From assembly GCA_903842505.1 (NCBI GenBank), contig CAIMMI010000096.1, positions 1-57,698 of the forward strand: a stretch of 57,698 nt of DNA, written 5' to 3'. Shown here one piece after another: positions 9,249-17,796 of the stretch. Numbering within the stretch: the stretch's first letter is position 1; the number at the start of each line of letters is the position of its first letter. The notes under the pieces are model-generated. The model did not search any database and was not told the origin of the DNA. It worked only from the letters and a program-made list of their open reading frames with translations. Source of the DNA: an uncultured Verrucomicrobiota bacterium. Lineage in GTDB: Bacteria; Verrucomicrobiota; Verrucomicrobiia; Limisphaerales; UBA9464. The position numbers and the translations under genes were made by a program.

Positions 9249-9968
9249 TCAGGGCGTGGGCTTGACGGCGGGAACGACGTTGACCGAATTGGTCAGGCTG
9301 GCGGCCTTGTTCAGTTCGGGATTGGCCCGGAGAAGGGTGGCGCGGCGGATGAAGGCATCGCTGGCGAGTTGCCGATCCTTGCTGTCCTTGGCGATCTCGT
9401 CATAGAGGGCGAGCGCTTCCTTGTTCTGCTTGAGGCTCTCATGGATGCGGGCCTTGGCGAGGCGGGCCCGGCCCGCGAGGAGATCACCCTTGGGGTGGGT
9501 GATGACGGACTGGTAGGCGGTCAGGGCCTCATTGCCGCCCTTTTCGGCGTCGATGCAAGCCGCGTTGCCGTAGGCAGCGATTGCACCGAGGACGCCGTCG
9601 TTGCTGGCCACCTTGTCGAATTGGGCCCGGGCTTCGGCGTACTTGCCGGCGGTGAAGAGTTCGCGGCCGGCCAGAAGGCTGGCGTGGGCGGCTGCCGGGG
9701 CGCCCGAGTGCTTGTTGGCGACCTCGATCAGTTTGGCAGGATCCGGTGCCTGGTCATCGCCCTTGCCGGGCGTGAGGAGCAGCATGAGGTCCCTGCTGGC
9801 ATTGATGACCTTGGCCTCGCGTTGATGGTTGAACACCAGGGTCGCGCCGATGGCGACGACGATGAGTCCAAAGCCGACAAAGACGTTGCGCTTGTTGACC
9901 TCGTACCAGGCCAAAAGGTCAATTTGCAGCGAGGATTCCTGCGTGGATTCCTGATTCTCGTTGCTCAT
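9249..9968 (-). CDS. Membrane-anchored TPR protein (YfgM/TolA-like architecture)
   Basis: The 239-residue protein has a short cytoplasmic N-terminus, one membrane segment (about 30-48, VFVGFGLIVVAIGATLVF) and a periplasmic alpha-helical region with TPR-like pairs such as GKYAEARAQFDKVA and NKEALALYDEIA. This is the build of YfgM-like proteins, which associate with the translocon and chaperones in proteobacteria, but sequence alone does not establish that role. I start it at the ATG at 9968 (MSNENQES); the reading frame stays open to 10295, but that extension is encoded by repeat copy C and is unlikely to be translated. It is followed after two bases by the Nudix gene. Confidence 0.8.
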   Translation of the reverse strand: MSNENQESTQESSLQIDLLAWYEVNKRNVFVGFGLIVVAIGATLVFNHQREAKVINASRDLMLLLTPGKGDDQAPDPAKLIEVANKHSGAPAAAHASLLAGRELFTAGKYAEARAQFDKVASNDGVLGAIAAYGNAACIDAEKGGNEALTAYQSVITHPKGDLLAGRARLAKARIHESLKQNKEALALYDEIAKDSKDRQLASDAFIRRATLLRANPELNKAASLTNSVNVVPAVKPTP

Positions 9969-10061
9969 GTAAGCCGCGCAGGGTGAGGGCGGGCTTTTGA
10001 AAGGCAAGGCGGAATTCAGGAGTAATGCAGTTGGAGGCATCCGGACACTGCCACCGAGTCC

Positions 10062-10159
10062 GGTAGGACAAGAGTCCGTCGAGCTGCTCCCCAGACTGGA
10101 GTCCTCGGGTCCTCGGCTCAAGCGGCGCAAGCTCGGCTCGTGGAGACACTCGTCCCACC
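10062..10159 (+). repeat. Nested palindromic intergenic repeat, copy C (divergent centre)
   Basis: The outer arms are recognisable: GGTAGGACAAGAGTCCGTCG at 10062-10081 and GGCTCGTGGAGACACTCGTC from 10135. The centre (10085-10134) is unlike the inner hairpin of copies A and B. It lies in the 378-base region (9969-10346) between two divergent genes, which otherwise holds only a promoter-like AT patch and a palindrome. Confidence 0.65.
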
Positions 10160-10266
10160 CGATCCGCCGGCTGCGTACGGACGATCCGCTTGGTATTGGA
10201 TGGGCACTCCTACGCCATCGGAAATCCGTCCGGAGAACCGGAGCCTGAAGGTAAATGTATTTGCTG

Positions 10267-10298
10267 TTGACCCCGCGTGGGCGTCCCGGAGACATAAT
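10267..10298 (+). promoter_or_regulatory. Possible promoter of the SNF2 helicase gene
   Basis: TTGACC (10267-10272) and CATAAT (10293-10298) are separated by 20 bases, longer than ideal. The CATAATAAAC patch is one of the most AT-rich points in the area. It precedes the palindrome at 10310-10326 and the start codon at 10347. Confidence 0.35.
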
Positions 10299-10309
10299 AA
10301 ACGGACGTG

Positions 10310-10326
10310 CCGGTCAGATTGACCGG
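10310..10326. promoter_or_regulatory. Perfect palindrome, candidate operator
   Basis: CCGGTCA, GAT, TGACCGG: seven-base arms with a three-base centre, 12 bases after the -10-like box and 20 bases before the helicase ATG. Its placement near the likely transcription start suggests a repressor site or a small 5'-UTR hairpin. I cannot name the regulator. Confidence 0.4.
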
Positions 10327-10346
10327 TGACTTTGTCAGGATATTAC

Positions 10347-13300
10347 ATGGCTAGAGGATCCCGGAACGCGGCAAACAGCAAGCTGGCAGCCCCGCGAGTG
10401 GTCAACACGACCAAGTACGACGCGCATCACAAGGTGCTCAGCAACACCTACGGCAACTTTGCGGACCTTCGCCGCGAATTGTCGGATTCCAAGGAGAAGG
10501 TGGCGGAGCGAGAGGCGGTGCTGAAGCAGTTGGCTGGGTGCGCTGATCCGCAGCGGGCTTACCTGCTCTTCGACGATTATCTGGAGAAGTTGGCGCTGCG
10601 GCGTTCGGACTTTGGTCAGCATGACTGGTGGGCCCGCATTCAGGTGGCCTCGGCCAAGGCGCGGATGGAGGAGGTGGCGATGCTGTTCCTGCGCTCGAAC
10701 CGCTCCCTGCCGACGGAGTTGATCCCGCACGCGAACTTCGAGCGCTTCGCCGAGGTGGAGCAGTCGGAGAAGGAATCCGGATTTGTCCAGGAGTTGGAGG
10801 ATTGGTTGTTTCCGCCGCATCACACGCATCTGGACTCCCCGCGGGCAGCGCTGCGGGTGGTGTGCGAACCGGTCCGGGCGGCAGACGACGTCAACCAGTG
10901 GCGGTTGGCCGTGCACTTTCATTTGTTCCGGAGCCGATCCGGCGAGAAGGAGCGTTTCCTGTCGGATCTGTGCGACCTGCGGACGCGGGCGGCGCACGAG
11001 GCGGAGCTGTTTCCGGCGGAGGACTGGGCGGTCATCGATTGGCTGCACGGCAACTGGGGCGAGAAGGTGAAGGAGGAGCAGACGCTTGTCCTGGAAGGGG
11101 CGGACCTGTTGACGTGGTTGGCGAAGTTCGGGCACGGGCAGCGGCTGGAGTTGTTCGGCACGGCGACCAACGTGACCTTCATGGGGCGGATCGCCCGGCT
11201 GGAACCCCGGCTCGACACGATCGACGGGGAAATGAGTTTCACCCACGTGCTTCGGCTGTCGGATGACCGGAGTCACCTGTTGCCGGATTGCCGGTTCTTC
11301 ATTGGCGAGCCGCCGTTGGTTCTGGTGGACGGCGAGTTCTTTGTCCTGCGCGAGGCACCGCCGGCGCGGTTGCTGGGTCACTGGGCGCAGCGGCCGGTGG
11401 TGCCGGTGCGCCGCCTTTCCCAACGCCTGTTGACCGAGTTGCGGAAGACGCGGCCCGGCGGATCCGAGGTGGCGGACTGGAACGCGCTCTGCGAGACCCA
11501 TCTGGCGAAGCCGCAGTTTGTGTTCGAGTTGGCCGACGAGGTGGTGCGAGTCCGGTTGCTGGCCATCAGCGAGCGGGACGGATCCGAGTGGCAGTGGAAC
11601 GGCCATGAGTGGCAGCGGGTGGTGCAGCGTCGCGGGGCGGATCCGCGGCCTGAGTTGCTCGAAGATCCCCGGTTGACGCCGGCGATCCAGTGGTTGCAGC
11701 GGGCGGATTGGTTCACGCCAGAGCCCGGTTTGTGGGTGCTGGACGCAAACGAGCATGCGTTGTCGCAATTGGCGTTTGCGTGGCAGGACCGTCCGGCGGA
11801 CTCGGAGTTCCTCGGCAATCCGTCCTTCCAACGGTTGTTCCTGAATCGTCGGGTAGTCCGGCCTCGGATCGTGCTGAAGGGTTCGGGCATCGACTGGCTG
11901 TCGGTGAGCGCCGAGTGGGAAGCGGAGGGCTTGAAGCTGACGTCAGCGGACGTGCAGCGCCTGGCGGCGGCGAACACGCGGTTCGTGAAGTTGCCGGATG
12001 GCGGTTGGGTGGAGATCGACGTGGATGCGAACCGCAAGGCGCACGAGACGGCGGCGACCTTGGGGTTGGAGGGGTTGAGCCCGGATGCGCAGAAGGCTTC
12101 GTTGCTGCATGCGACCCAGCTCGACGAGCAGACGTTGGCGGCGCTGGGGACCGAAAAGGCGGTAGCCGCGTTGAAGGAGAAGCTGACGAATTTCCGGGGA
12201 GTACCGGATACGACCCTGCCGAAGGGAATCAACGCGGACCTGCGTCCGTACCAGAAGGAAGGCTTCAACTTCCTGTGCAATCTGACGCGTTTGAAGCTGG
12301 GTGGCATCCTGGCCGACGACATGGGTCTTGGAAAGACGCTGCAGACGTTGACGTGGCTGACCTGGCTGCATGATTCGGTCCCGAAGAAGGACCGGAAGCC
12401 GTCCCTGGTCATCTGTCCGGCATCGGTGCTGCACAACTGGCGCCGAGAGGCGGAGAAGTTCGTGCCGCACCTGAAGGTGCTCGTGTTGCAGTCGGGTTCA
12501 GCGCGACACAATCTCCGGAAGCAGATTCCGGAGAATGACATCGTGGTCACGAACTACGCGATCCTGCGGCGTGACCTCGATGAGTTGGGCAAGTTCGAGT
12601 TCCGGGCGTTGATCCTGGACGAGGCCCAGTTCATCAAGAATCCCACCGCGCAGGTGACCGTGGCGGTGAAGGAGATCGAGGCGGATCAGCGGTTGGCGCT
12701 GACGGGTACGCCGCTGGAGAACCGGTTGCTGGATCTCTGGTCGATCGTGGACTTCATCCAGCCCGGATACCTGGGCAGCCAGACTTCCTTCAACGAGACC
12801 TACGAATCGAAGGGCGAGGGTCCGGAGTGGGAGGCGGGAACGATGCGCCGGCGGTTGAGCGCCAAGCTGAGGCCGCTCATGCTGCGACGATTGAAGCGTC
12901 AGGTGGCGCAGGATCTGCCGGAGCGGATCGAGGAACGCATGGACTGCGAACTCGATGAGGAGCAGCGGAAGCTGTATCTGGCCGAACTGCGTCGCAGTCG
13001 GGACCAGGTGATGAAGACCCTTCAGGAGAAGGGCGTGGCCAAGTCGAAGATGCACGTGTTGGCCGCGTTGACGCGCTTGCGCCAGATCTGTTGCCATCCT
13101 CGGTTGGTTGGGAACGAGTCCGCTTCCGGCAAGACGGAGACACTGTTCGAGTTGCTCGAACCCGTGCTGGCTTCCGGAAACAAGATCCTCCTCTTCTCCC
13201 AGTTCGTGGAGATGCTCCGGATCCTGGAAGCGCTCTGCAAGGAGCGGGGCATCCGTACCCACATCCTGACCGGCGAGACCAAGGGCCGTCAGGAAGTGGT

Positions 13301-13634
13301 CAATGCGTTCCAGGCCGACACTGAGCCCTGCGTGTTCCTGCTTTCGCTCCGCGCGGCGGGAACGGGTTTGAACCTGACGACCGCCAGTTACGTCGTGCTG
13401 TATGATCCGTGGTGGAATCCCGCCGTCGAGGCGCAGGCGATCGATCGATCGCACCGCATCGGTCAGACCCGCACGGTGAATGCCTACCGACTGATCGCGC
13501 CCGGAACGGTCGAGGAGAAGATCTGGGAACTGCAGCAGCGCAAGTCGCAGACCATCCAGGACGTGTTGGGCGAGGAAGGGTTCGCAACGAACCTGACCAA
13601 GGACGATCTCGAGTACCTCTTCAGCGAGGACTGA
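10347..13634 (+). CDS. SNF2-family DEAD/DEAH-box helicase
   Basis: This large ATP-dependent DNA translocase (1095 residues) has the Swi2/Snf2 core at its C-terminus. Motif I is DDMGLGKT (657-664), motif II is DEAQ (758-761), motif III is LTGTPLENRLLDLWS, and motifs V-VI lie in SLRAAGTGLNLTTA and QAIDRSHRIGQ. The first 600 or so residues are not a domain I recognise; they lack the SWIM zinc motif that many bacterial Snf2 proteins carry. The HepA/RapA and orphan bacterial Snf2 groups are the nearest relatives; a role in transcription recycling or DNA repair is possible. The ATG at 10347 follows AGGA; a GTG at 10326 would overlap the palindrome. Confidence 0.93.
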   Translation: MARGSRNAANSKLAAPRVVNTTKYDAHHKVLSNTYGNFADLRRELSDSKEKVAEREAVLKQLAGCADPQRAYLLFDDYLEKLALRRSDFGQHDWWARIQVASAKARMEEVAMLFLRSNRSLPTELIPHANFERFAEVEQSEKESGFVQELEDWLFPPHHTHLDSPRAALRVVCEPVRAADDVNQWRLAVHFHLFRSRSGEKERFLSDLCDLRTRAAHEAELFPAEDWAVIDWLHGNWGEKVKEEQTLVLEGADLLTWLAKFGHGQRLELFGTATNVTFMGRIARLEPRLDTIDGEMSFTHVLRLSDDRSHLLPDCRFFIGEPPLVLVDGEFFVLREAPPARLLGHWAQRPVVPVRRLSQRLLTELRKTRPGGSEVADWNALCETHLAKPQFVFELADEVVRVRLLAISERDGSEWQWNGHEWQRVVQRRGADPRPELLEDPRLTPAIQWLQRADWFTPEPGLWVLDANEHALSQLAFAWQDRPADSEFLGNPSFQRLFLNRRVVRPRIVLKGSGIDWLSVSAEWEAEGLKLTSADVQRLAAANTRFVKLPDGGWVEIDVDANRKAHETAATLGLEGLSPDAQKASLLHATQLDEQTLAALGTEKAVAALKEKLTNFRGVPDTTLPKGINADLRPYQKEGFNFLCNLTRLKLGGILADDMGLGKTLQTLTWLTWLHDSVPKKDRKPSLVICPASVLHNWRREAEKFVPHLKVLVLQSGSARHNLRKQIPENDIVVTNYAILRRDLDELGKFEFRALILDEAQFIKNPTAQVTVAVKEIEADQRLALTGTPLENRLLDLWSIVDFIQPGYLGSQTSFNETYESKGEGPEWEAGTMRRRLSAKLRPLMLRRLKRQVAQDLPERIEERMDCELDEEQRKLYLAELRRSRDQVMKTLQEKGVAKSKMHVLAALTRLRQICCHPRLVGNESASGKTETLFELLEPVLASGNKILLFSQFVEMLRILEALCKERGIRTHILTGETKGRQEVVNAFQADTEPCVFLLSLRAAGTGLNLTTASYVVLYDPWWNPAVEAQAIDRSHRIGQTRTVNAYRLIAPGTVEEKIWELQQRKSQTIQDVLGEEGFATNLTKDDLEYLFSED

Positions 13635-13650
13635 GTCGGGGAGGCCACCG

Positions 13651-13683
13651 CGCCATCCGTCCGCCCATGGCGGCCGGATGGCG
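13651..13683. terminator. Bidirectional hairpin between convergent genes
   Basis: Outer arms CGCCATCCG (13651-13659) and CGGATGGCG (13675-13683) enclose inner arms CCGCC (13661-13665) and GGCGG (13669-13673) around CAT. It sits between the helicase stop and the end of the opposing HAD gene. No clear T-tract follows on either strand, so it is a hairpin of terminator type rather than a textbook intrinsic terminator. Confidence 0.5.
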
Positions 13684-13699
13684 GAGGGCGGACGGAATT

Positions 13700-14314
13700 T
13701 CAGCCCGCGAGACGGCGCCAGACTTCGGGAATGGTGACCGCGGGGTCGTGGTGCAGGAGAGACTGCCATCCACGCTCGATGGCGGCGTCGATGTTTTCCG
13801 GACGGTCATCGATGTAGAGCAGGTCCGGTCCCGTGAATCCGGCAGAACTTTCCAGCGCTGCGTAGATTGCGGGTGCTGGCTTCATCGCGCGGACCTCGTG
13901 GGAGTAGATGTAGCTGTTGAAGTGCGCGAAGAACGGGAAGCCTTTCCGCACCCATTCCACCGCGATTTCATTGGTGTTCGAAAGCACATGGGTCGGGATG
14001 CCCCGGGCATGCAGTTGCCGGTGCAACTCCACCATCGGTGGGATCTCCGAGAAGATGTCTCCGAAGGCCGTATGGAACGTCTTCACGTCACCGCGGTATC
14101 CTGTTTCCTGCGTGAAGATCCCCAGAAGTTGGTCGAAGGAGATGAGCCCCGTCTCGAATTGATGCAGCAGCGGAGATTGGTCGATCAATTGACGGATGGA
14201 GGCGGCATCGATGCGTGTCAGGGGAGCCAGGGCCTCGGCGGCGCGGCCGTAGTCAAAGTTGAGCAGGACCTTGCCGAGGTCGAAGACCACGGCCTTGGGA
14301 ATGTGGACGGACAT
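13700..14314 (-). CDS. HAD-superfamily phosphatase (YihX-like)
   Basis: This 204-residue HAD-IA hydrolase most resembles YihX, the alpha-D-glucose-1-phosphate phosphatase. The nucleophile motif is VVFDLGKVLLNFD with Asp12; as in YihX, the second Asp of the usual DxD is Gly. Motif II is VLSNTNE and motif IV is YIDDRPENI, followed by AIERGWQSLLHHD. The ATG at 14314 gives the natural N-terminus of the family; an upstream extension to 14725 is unlikely because it would cover the divergent mtnB gene. The substrate is a guess. It is divergent from mtnB and could share its regulatory region. Confidence 0.87.
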   Translation of the reverse strand: MSVHIPKAVVFDLGKVLLNFDYGRAAEALAPLTRIDAASIRQLIDQSPLLHQFETGLISFDQLLGIFTQETGYRGDVKTFHTAFGDIFSEIPPMVELHRQLHARGIPTHVLSNTNEIAVEWVRKGFPFFAHFNSYIYSHEVRAMKPAPAIYAALESSAGFTGPDLLYIDDRPENIDAAIERGWQSLLHHDPAVTIPEVWRRLAG

Positions 14315-14362
14315 CGGTGGCGAGGTTTCCAAGCCAGCGTGAGGCGGGCAATCGAAGAGTGG

Positions 14363-14377
14363 CTTGCCTCGGGCAAG
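14363..14377. promoter_or_regulatory. Inverted repeat in a divergent intergenic region
   Basis: CTTGCC, TCG, GGCAAG: a perfect six-base inverted repeat with three-base centre, lying in the 182 bases between the HAD phosphatase and mtnB, which are transcribed away from each other. It could be an operator for either gene. Short repeats of this length arise by chance in a region of this composition, so the support is limited. Confidence 0.25.
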
Positions 14378-14496
14378 ACGAGGTGACGAGGGGGAGGGAA
14401 GAGGCAGGGATATCGCCTCCTGACGTCGTCGACTACGAGGGCAGAATCGCGGCTCGACCGCTGGGCTCGCCACGGGCCAAATCGGATTACCGAGCC

Positions 14497-15129
14497 ATGA
14501 ACGAGCCAGTGGATCCGAGGATGGGATTGATCGAGACCGGGTGGGACTTCCACCGCCGGGGGTGGTCCTTGGCGACGAGCAGCAACTACAGCGTGGTCCG
14601 GGGGCGGAATCCATTGCGGTTGGTCCTGACCGGAAGTGGGTTCGACAAGGGACGACTGACGCTGGAGCAGTTCGTCGAGGTGGACGACACGGGGCGCGTG
14701 GTGGATGCGTCCGGGTTGAAACCATCGGCTGAGACGTTGCTGCATGTGGTGTTGGCCCGTTCCGGTGGAGCCGGGGCGGTGCTGCACACCCATTCGACCT
14801 GGGGGACCATCCTGTCGCGATCGGAGTTGCCAGTGGGGTACGTCGAAGTTGCGGGCTACGAGATGCTCAAGGCGCTCTCGGGCGTGACCACGCATGAGCA
14901 CGTCGAGCGGATCGAGATCTTCCCGAATACGCAGGACATCGAGGCGCTTTCGCGGGAGGTCGAGGCGCGGTTGCTGGACCCGGTGAAACCGTTGCGGCAT
15001 GGATTCCTGATCGCAGGCCATGGGCTGTATGCCTGGGGCAAGGATCTGGCAGAGGCGCGGCGCCACATCGAGGCCATCGAGTTCCTGCTTGAAGTGGTTG
15101 GGGTGGGGCGCCGGTCCGGCGGATCCTGA
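14497..15129 (+). CDS. mtnB: Methylthioribulose-1-phosphate dehydratase MtnB
   Basis: This class II aldolase/adducin-fold zinc enzyme dehydrates 5-methylthioribulose-1-phosphate to 2,3-diketo-5-methylthiopentyl-1-phosphate in the methionine salvage pathway. The 210-residue protein has the usual length. It has TSSNYSVV near the N-terminus, the zinc ligands His97 and His99 in VLHTHSTWG, and His175 in IAGHGLYAWG, with KPSAETLLH before them. The start at 14497 (MNEPVDPR) fits the family; the frame is open upstream to 14317. Identity is supported by the next two genes, which encode the following pathway steps. Repeat copy D separates it from mtnD. Confidence 0.92.
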   Translation: MNEPVDPRMGLIETGWDFHRRGWSLATSSNYSVVRGRNPLRLVLTGSGFDKGRLTLEQFVEVDDTGRVVDASGLKPSAETLLHVVLARSGGAGAVLHTHSTWGTILSRSELPVGYVEVAGYEMLKALSGVTTHEHVERIEIFPNTQDIEALSREVEARLLDPVKPLRHGFLIAGHGLYAWGKDLAEARRHIEAIEFLLEVVGVGRRSGGS

Positions 15130-15142
15130 CCTGGGGCTCGAT

Positions 15143-15281
15143 GTTGGGGCGGACGGGGTTCCCTCGAGCCGATTGGGAGTCCCAAGTTTCAAGATTCAAG
15201 ATTCAAGCCCGGCGGCCGCTTCAAACTTGAAACTGAAAACTTGCGACTTCGAGGAATGGCTCGACGGAGTCTTGCCCCACC
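15143..15281 (-). repeat. Nested palindromic intergenic repeat, copy D (inverted)
   Basis: This copy is in the opposite orientation to A and B. Read on the minus strand it gives GGTGGGGCAAGACTCCGTCG, then CTCGAAGTCGCAAGTTTTC, an inner hairpin of TTCAAGTTT/CTTGAA type, TTGGGACTCCC and a degenerate outer arm near 15143-15170. It interrupts the mtnB-mtnD gap inside what would otherwise be a compact operon. Confidence 0.8.
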
Positions 15282-15365
15282 GCTTGCCGTTCCGGGACAG
15301 CCTGCTTCCACCGGCACAGAGTGGGGTCGACTTGGGTGGAGGGTTGCCGTTAGTTTCTTTGGACC

Positions 15366-15944
15366 ATGGCATTGCTTCGAATTCCTTCGGAGGATCGTAC
15401 GCTGACAGAACCGGAAGCCATCTGCGGCTTCCTGAGGCAGCACGGGATCTGGTACGAGCGGTGGCCGGTGGAGGGGCGGATCGAAGGGAGCGCGACGCAG
15501 GAGGAGGTTCTCTCGGCCTACGCCCTCGAGGTGGATGCGTTGAAGGCGAAGGGTGGCTACGTCACGGCGGATGTCGTGGATGTCACCGAGGCGATCCCGA
15601 ACCTCCAGGCCATGCTGGACAAGTTCAACCGCGAGCACACGCACGCCGAGGACGAGGTGCGTTTCATCGTGCGCGGAGGAGGGATCTTCCACGTGCATCC
15701 GGAGAACGGGTCCGTGTTCGCCATCGAGGTTCACGCGGGTGACCTGATCAACGTGCCGGCCGGAACCAAGCATTGGTTCGACCTGTGCGCGGATCGCGAT
15801 GTCCGGGCGATCCGGTTGTTCAAGGAGAAGGCGGGTTGGACGCCGCTGTACACCGGCAGTGAGATTGCGTCGGGGTATCAGCCGCTCTGTTTCGGACCGA
15901 ACTACATTCCGATGGCGCGGATTCCGACGCTGCTGTCGCCATGA
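15366..15944 (+). CDS. mtnD: Acireductone dioxygenase MtnD
   Basis: This cupin-fold metalloenzyme oxidises acireductone to 2-keto-4-methylthiobutyrate and formate with bound iron, or off-pathway with nickel. The 192-residue protein has the four metal ligands in family positions: His91 and His93 in NREHTHAEDEVRF, Glu97, and His136 in PAGTKHWFD. The metal cannot be told from sequence. The stop overlaps the ATG of mtnC (ATGA), so the two are coupled. The sequence CGTTAGTTT at 15348-15356 resembles the -10 pattern seen before other genes here and could give mtnD its own promoter downstream of repeat D. Confidence 0.95.
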   Translation: MALLRIPSEDRTLTEPEAICGFLRQHGIWYERWPVEGRIEGSATQEEVLSAYALEVDALKAKGGYVTADVVDVTEAIPNLQAMLDKFNREHTHAEDEVRFIVRGGGIFHVHPENGSVFAIEVHAGDLINVPAGTKHWFDLCADRDVRAIRLFKEKAGWTPLYTGSEIASGYQPLCFGPNYIPMARIPTLLSP

Positions 15945-16678
15945 GGCGCATTTCCGTGAGTTGGGTGCTGCTGGATATCGAGGGCACCACATCCAATCTG
16001 GCCTTCGTCCACGACGTGCTCTTCCCCTATGCGCGGGGGCGGATGAGGGAGTTCCTGTCGGCGGGTCATGGTGAGTCCATCGTCACGGAAGCCCTCGACC
16101 AGGTGGCCCGGGATGCGGGTGCGGGATCCTTTCAAGATTGGTGCCCGCAGGGTCTGGCGAGTCCGGATGGGTTGGAATGGGTCGTGGCTCATCTGCATGG
16201 ATTGATGGATCGGGACGCCAAGGTGACCGGATTGAAGCGGTTGCAGGGCCTGATCTGGGAGGGTGGCTATCGGGATGGAACCTTGAGGTCCCACGTTTTC
16301 GATGAGGTGCCCATGGTCCTGAAAGTTTGGCAGCAGGAGGGAATCGGGTTGGCGATCTATTCGTCGGGAAGCGTGGCCGCCCAGAAACTCTATTTCGGTC
16401 ATACGATCGCGGGGGATCTGCTCGGCTGCTTTTCCCATCATTTCGACACCGCGGTCGGGGGGAAGCGTGAGGCGGCGAGTTATCGTCGGATTGCCGACGA
16501 ACTTGGGGGCGATCCCGGGAAGATCCTGTTCGTGAGTGACGTGGCGGAGGAGTTGGACGCGGCAGCGGAGGCTGGGTTCCAGACAGCGCTCGCGGAGCGG
16601 GTTGGAAATCGTCCGGTCGTGGAATGCCGTCACCTGCGGGTACGGGCCCTGACGGATCTGGCACTTGAACGCGCCTGA
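15941..16678 (+). CDS. mtnC: Acireductone synthase (enolase-phosphatase) MtnC
   Basis: This HAD-family bifunctional enzyme enolises and dephosphorylates 2,3-diketo-5-methylthiopentyl-1-phosphate to acireductone. The 245-residue protein opens with LLDIEGTTSNLAFVHDVLFP, where Asp12 and Glu14 are the catalytic and magnesium-binding residues, and has YSSGSVAAQKL and GKILFVSDVAEELDAA as later HAD motifs. It is coupled to mtnD by a four-base overlap. Its 3' end overlaps that of the convergent mtnA by 49 bases, which is unusual and puts the two ends of the pathway tail-to-tail. Confidence 0.95.
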   Translation: MRRISVSWVLLDIEGTTSNLAFVHDVLFPYARGRMREFLSAGHGESIVTEALDQVARDAGAGSFQDWCPQGLASPDGLEWVVAHLHGLMDRDAKVTGLKRLQGLIWEGGYRDGTLRSHVFDEVPMVLKVWQQEGIGLAIYSSGSVAAQKLYFGHTIAGDLLGCFSHHFDTAVGGKREAASYRRIADELGGDPGKILFVSDVAEELDAAAEAGFQTALAERVGNRPVVECRHLRVRALTDLALERA

Positions 16679-17763
16679 TCGGGATACAGGCCGGCCAGGC
16701 CTCGTGCGGAAGCGGAGCACAGACCCCGCTCGGTGATGAACGATGTGATCAGTTTGGCCGGGGTGACGTCGAAGGCGTCATTGCGCGCGGCGGTGTCCGG
16801 CGGAGCGATGGCGACCTCCACGCGGCGTCCTTTTGGGGGCATGCCGGCGACATGGGTGACTTCCCGGGCGCTGCGCTGTTCGATCGGGATCTCGGCGATG
16901 CCATCGCGAAGGGTCCAATCGATGGTGGTTCCCGGGAACGCGACGTAGAAGGGGACCTTGTGGGCGGCGGCGGCGAGTGCCTTGAGGTAGGTGCCGATCT
17001 TGTTGGCGGCGTCCCCGGATGCGGTGACGCGGTCGGCTCCGACGATGACCAGATCGACCAGTCCCCGTTGGATGAGATGACCTGCGGAGTTGTCCGGGAT
17101 CAGGGTCAGCGGGACGCCCCGTTCGCCGAGTTCCCAAGCGGTGAGGGCCGCGCCCTGATTTCGAGGACGCGTCTCGCTGACCCAGACATGGATGGGGATC
17201 CCCAGGGAATGGGCCAGGTAAATGGGGGCGGTGGCCGTGCCCCACTCGATGGTCGCGATGCGACCCGCGTTGCAATGGGTCATCACCTGGAGGGCGGTGC
17301 CTGGGGGTTTGCGGGCGAGGATCTGTCGGAAGAGTTGGAGGCCGTGTTCGCCAATTTGTCGATTGATCCGGGCGTCTTCGTCCGCCAGTTCCGCGGCCCG
17401 GAGATAGGCGGCCTGGGAACGTTGGGCAGGGGGCAGCGGGGATAGGTGGGCCTGCATCTGGTCCAGCGCCCAGCGAAGGTTCACGGCGGTGGGGCGGGTG
17501 TGGATGAGTTGGTCGTAGGCGGTCGCCAGCGACGAGTCGGACGGGTCGCTGCGCATGGCGAGAGCGACCCCGTATGCCGCGGTGACCCCAATCAAGGGGG
17601 CGCCACGCACCTGCATGCTGACGATGGCCTGGGCGGCGTCCTTGAGGGATCGGAGGCGTGCGATGCGGACCTGCCCGGGAAGCAGGGTTTGATCTAGGAC
17701 CTCCACGGTCCAACCGTTTGGGCTGAGCCAGAGCGGTCTTTCGATGCGAACGGGATCAGGCAT
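16630..17763 (-). CDS. mtnA: S-methyl-5-thioribose-1-phosphate isomerase MtnA
   Basis: This enzyme isomerises methylthioribose-1-phosphate to methylthioribulose-1-phosphate, the substrate of MtnB. The 377-residue protein has catalytic Cys164 in VMTHCNAGRIAT and Asp244 in VGADRVTASGD, and the conserved PDNSAGHLI stretch. The last 30 residues or so (SARGLAGLYPDQARSS onward) extend beyond the family core and overlap the end of mtnC on the other strand. It is the last gene of the minus-strand run dnaX-ybaB-recR-mtnA, 33 bases after recR, so it may be co-transcribed with replication and repair genes rather than with the other salvage genes. Confidence 0.95.
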   Translation of the reverse strand: MPDPVRIERPLWLSPNGWTVEVLDQTLLPGQVRIARLRSLKDAAQAIVSMQVRGAPLIGVTAAYGVALAMRSDPSDSSLATAYDQLIHTRPTAVNLRWALDQMQAHLSPLPPAQRSQAAYLRAAELADEDARINRQIGEHGLQLFRQILARKPPGTALQVMTHCNAGRIATIEWGTATAPIYLAHSLGIPIHVWVSETRPRNQGAALTAWELGERGVPLTLIPDNSAGHLIQRGLVDLVIVGADRVTASGDAANKIGTYLKALAAAAHKVPFYVAFPGTTIDWTLRDGIAEIPIEQRSAREVTHVAGMPPKGRRVEVAIAPPDTAARNDAFDVTPAKLITSFITERGLCSASARGLAGLYPDQARSSARSVRARTRR

Positions 17764-17796
17764 GGGGCGGCGGGAATCCGTGGTTGCGGCGGGAGG

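Noticed and set aside
9249-10295. Longer form of the TPR membrane protein
   Set aside because: The extra N-terminal 109 codons translate repeat copy C and lack homology-like features; the ATG at 9968 gives the expected short cytoplasmic tail before the membrane helix.
14317-14496. N-terminal extension of MtnB
   Set aside because: It would begin two bases from the divergent HAD start codon, and the added residues do not belong to the class II aldolase fold.
14315-14496. SAM or other riboswitch upstream of the methionine salvage genes
   Set aside because: I looked for long conserved stems in the leader of mtnB and saw only a six-base inverted repeat; nothing supports a riboswitch.
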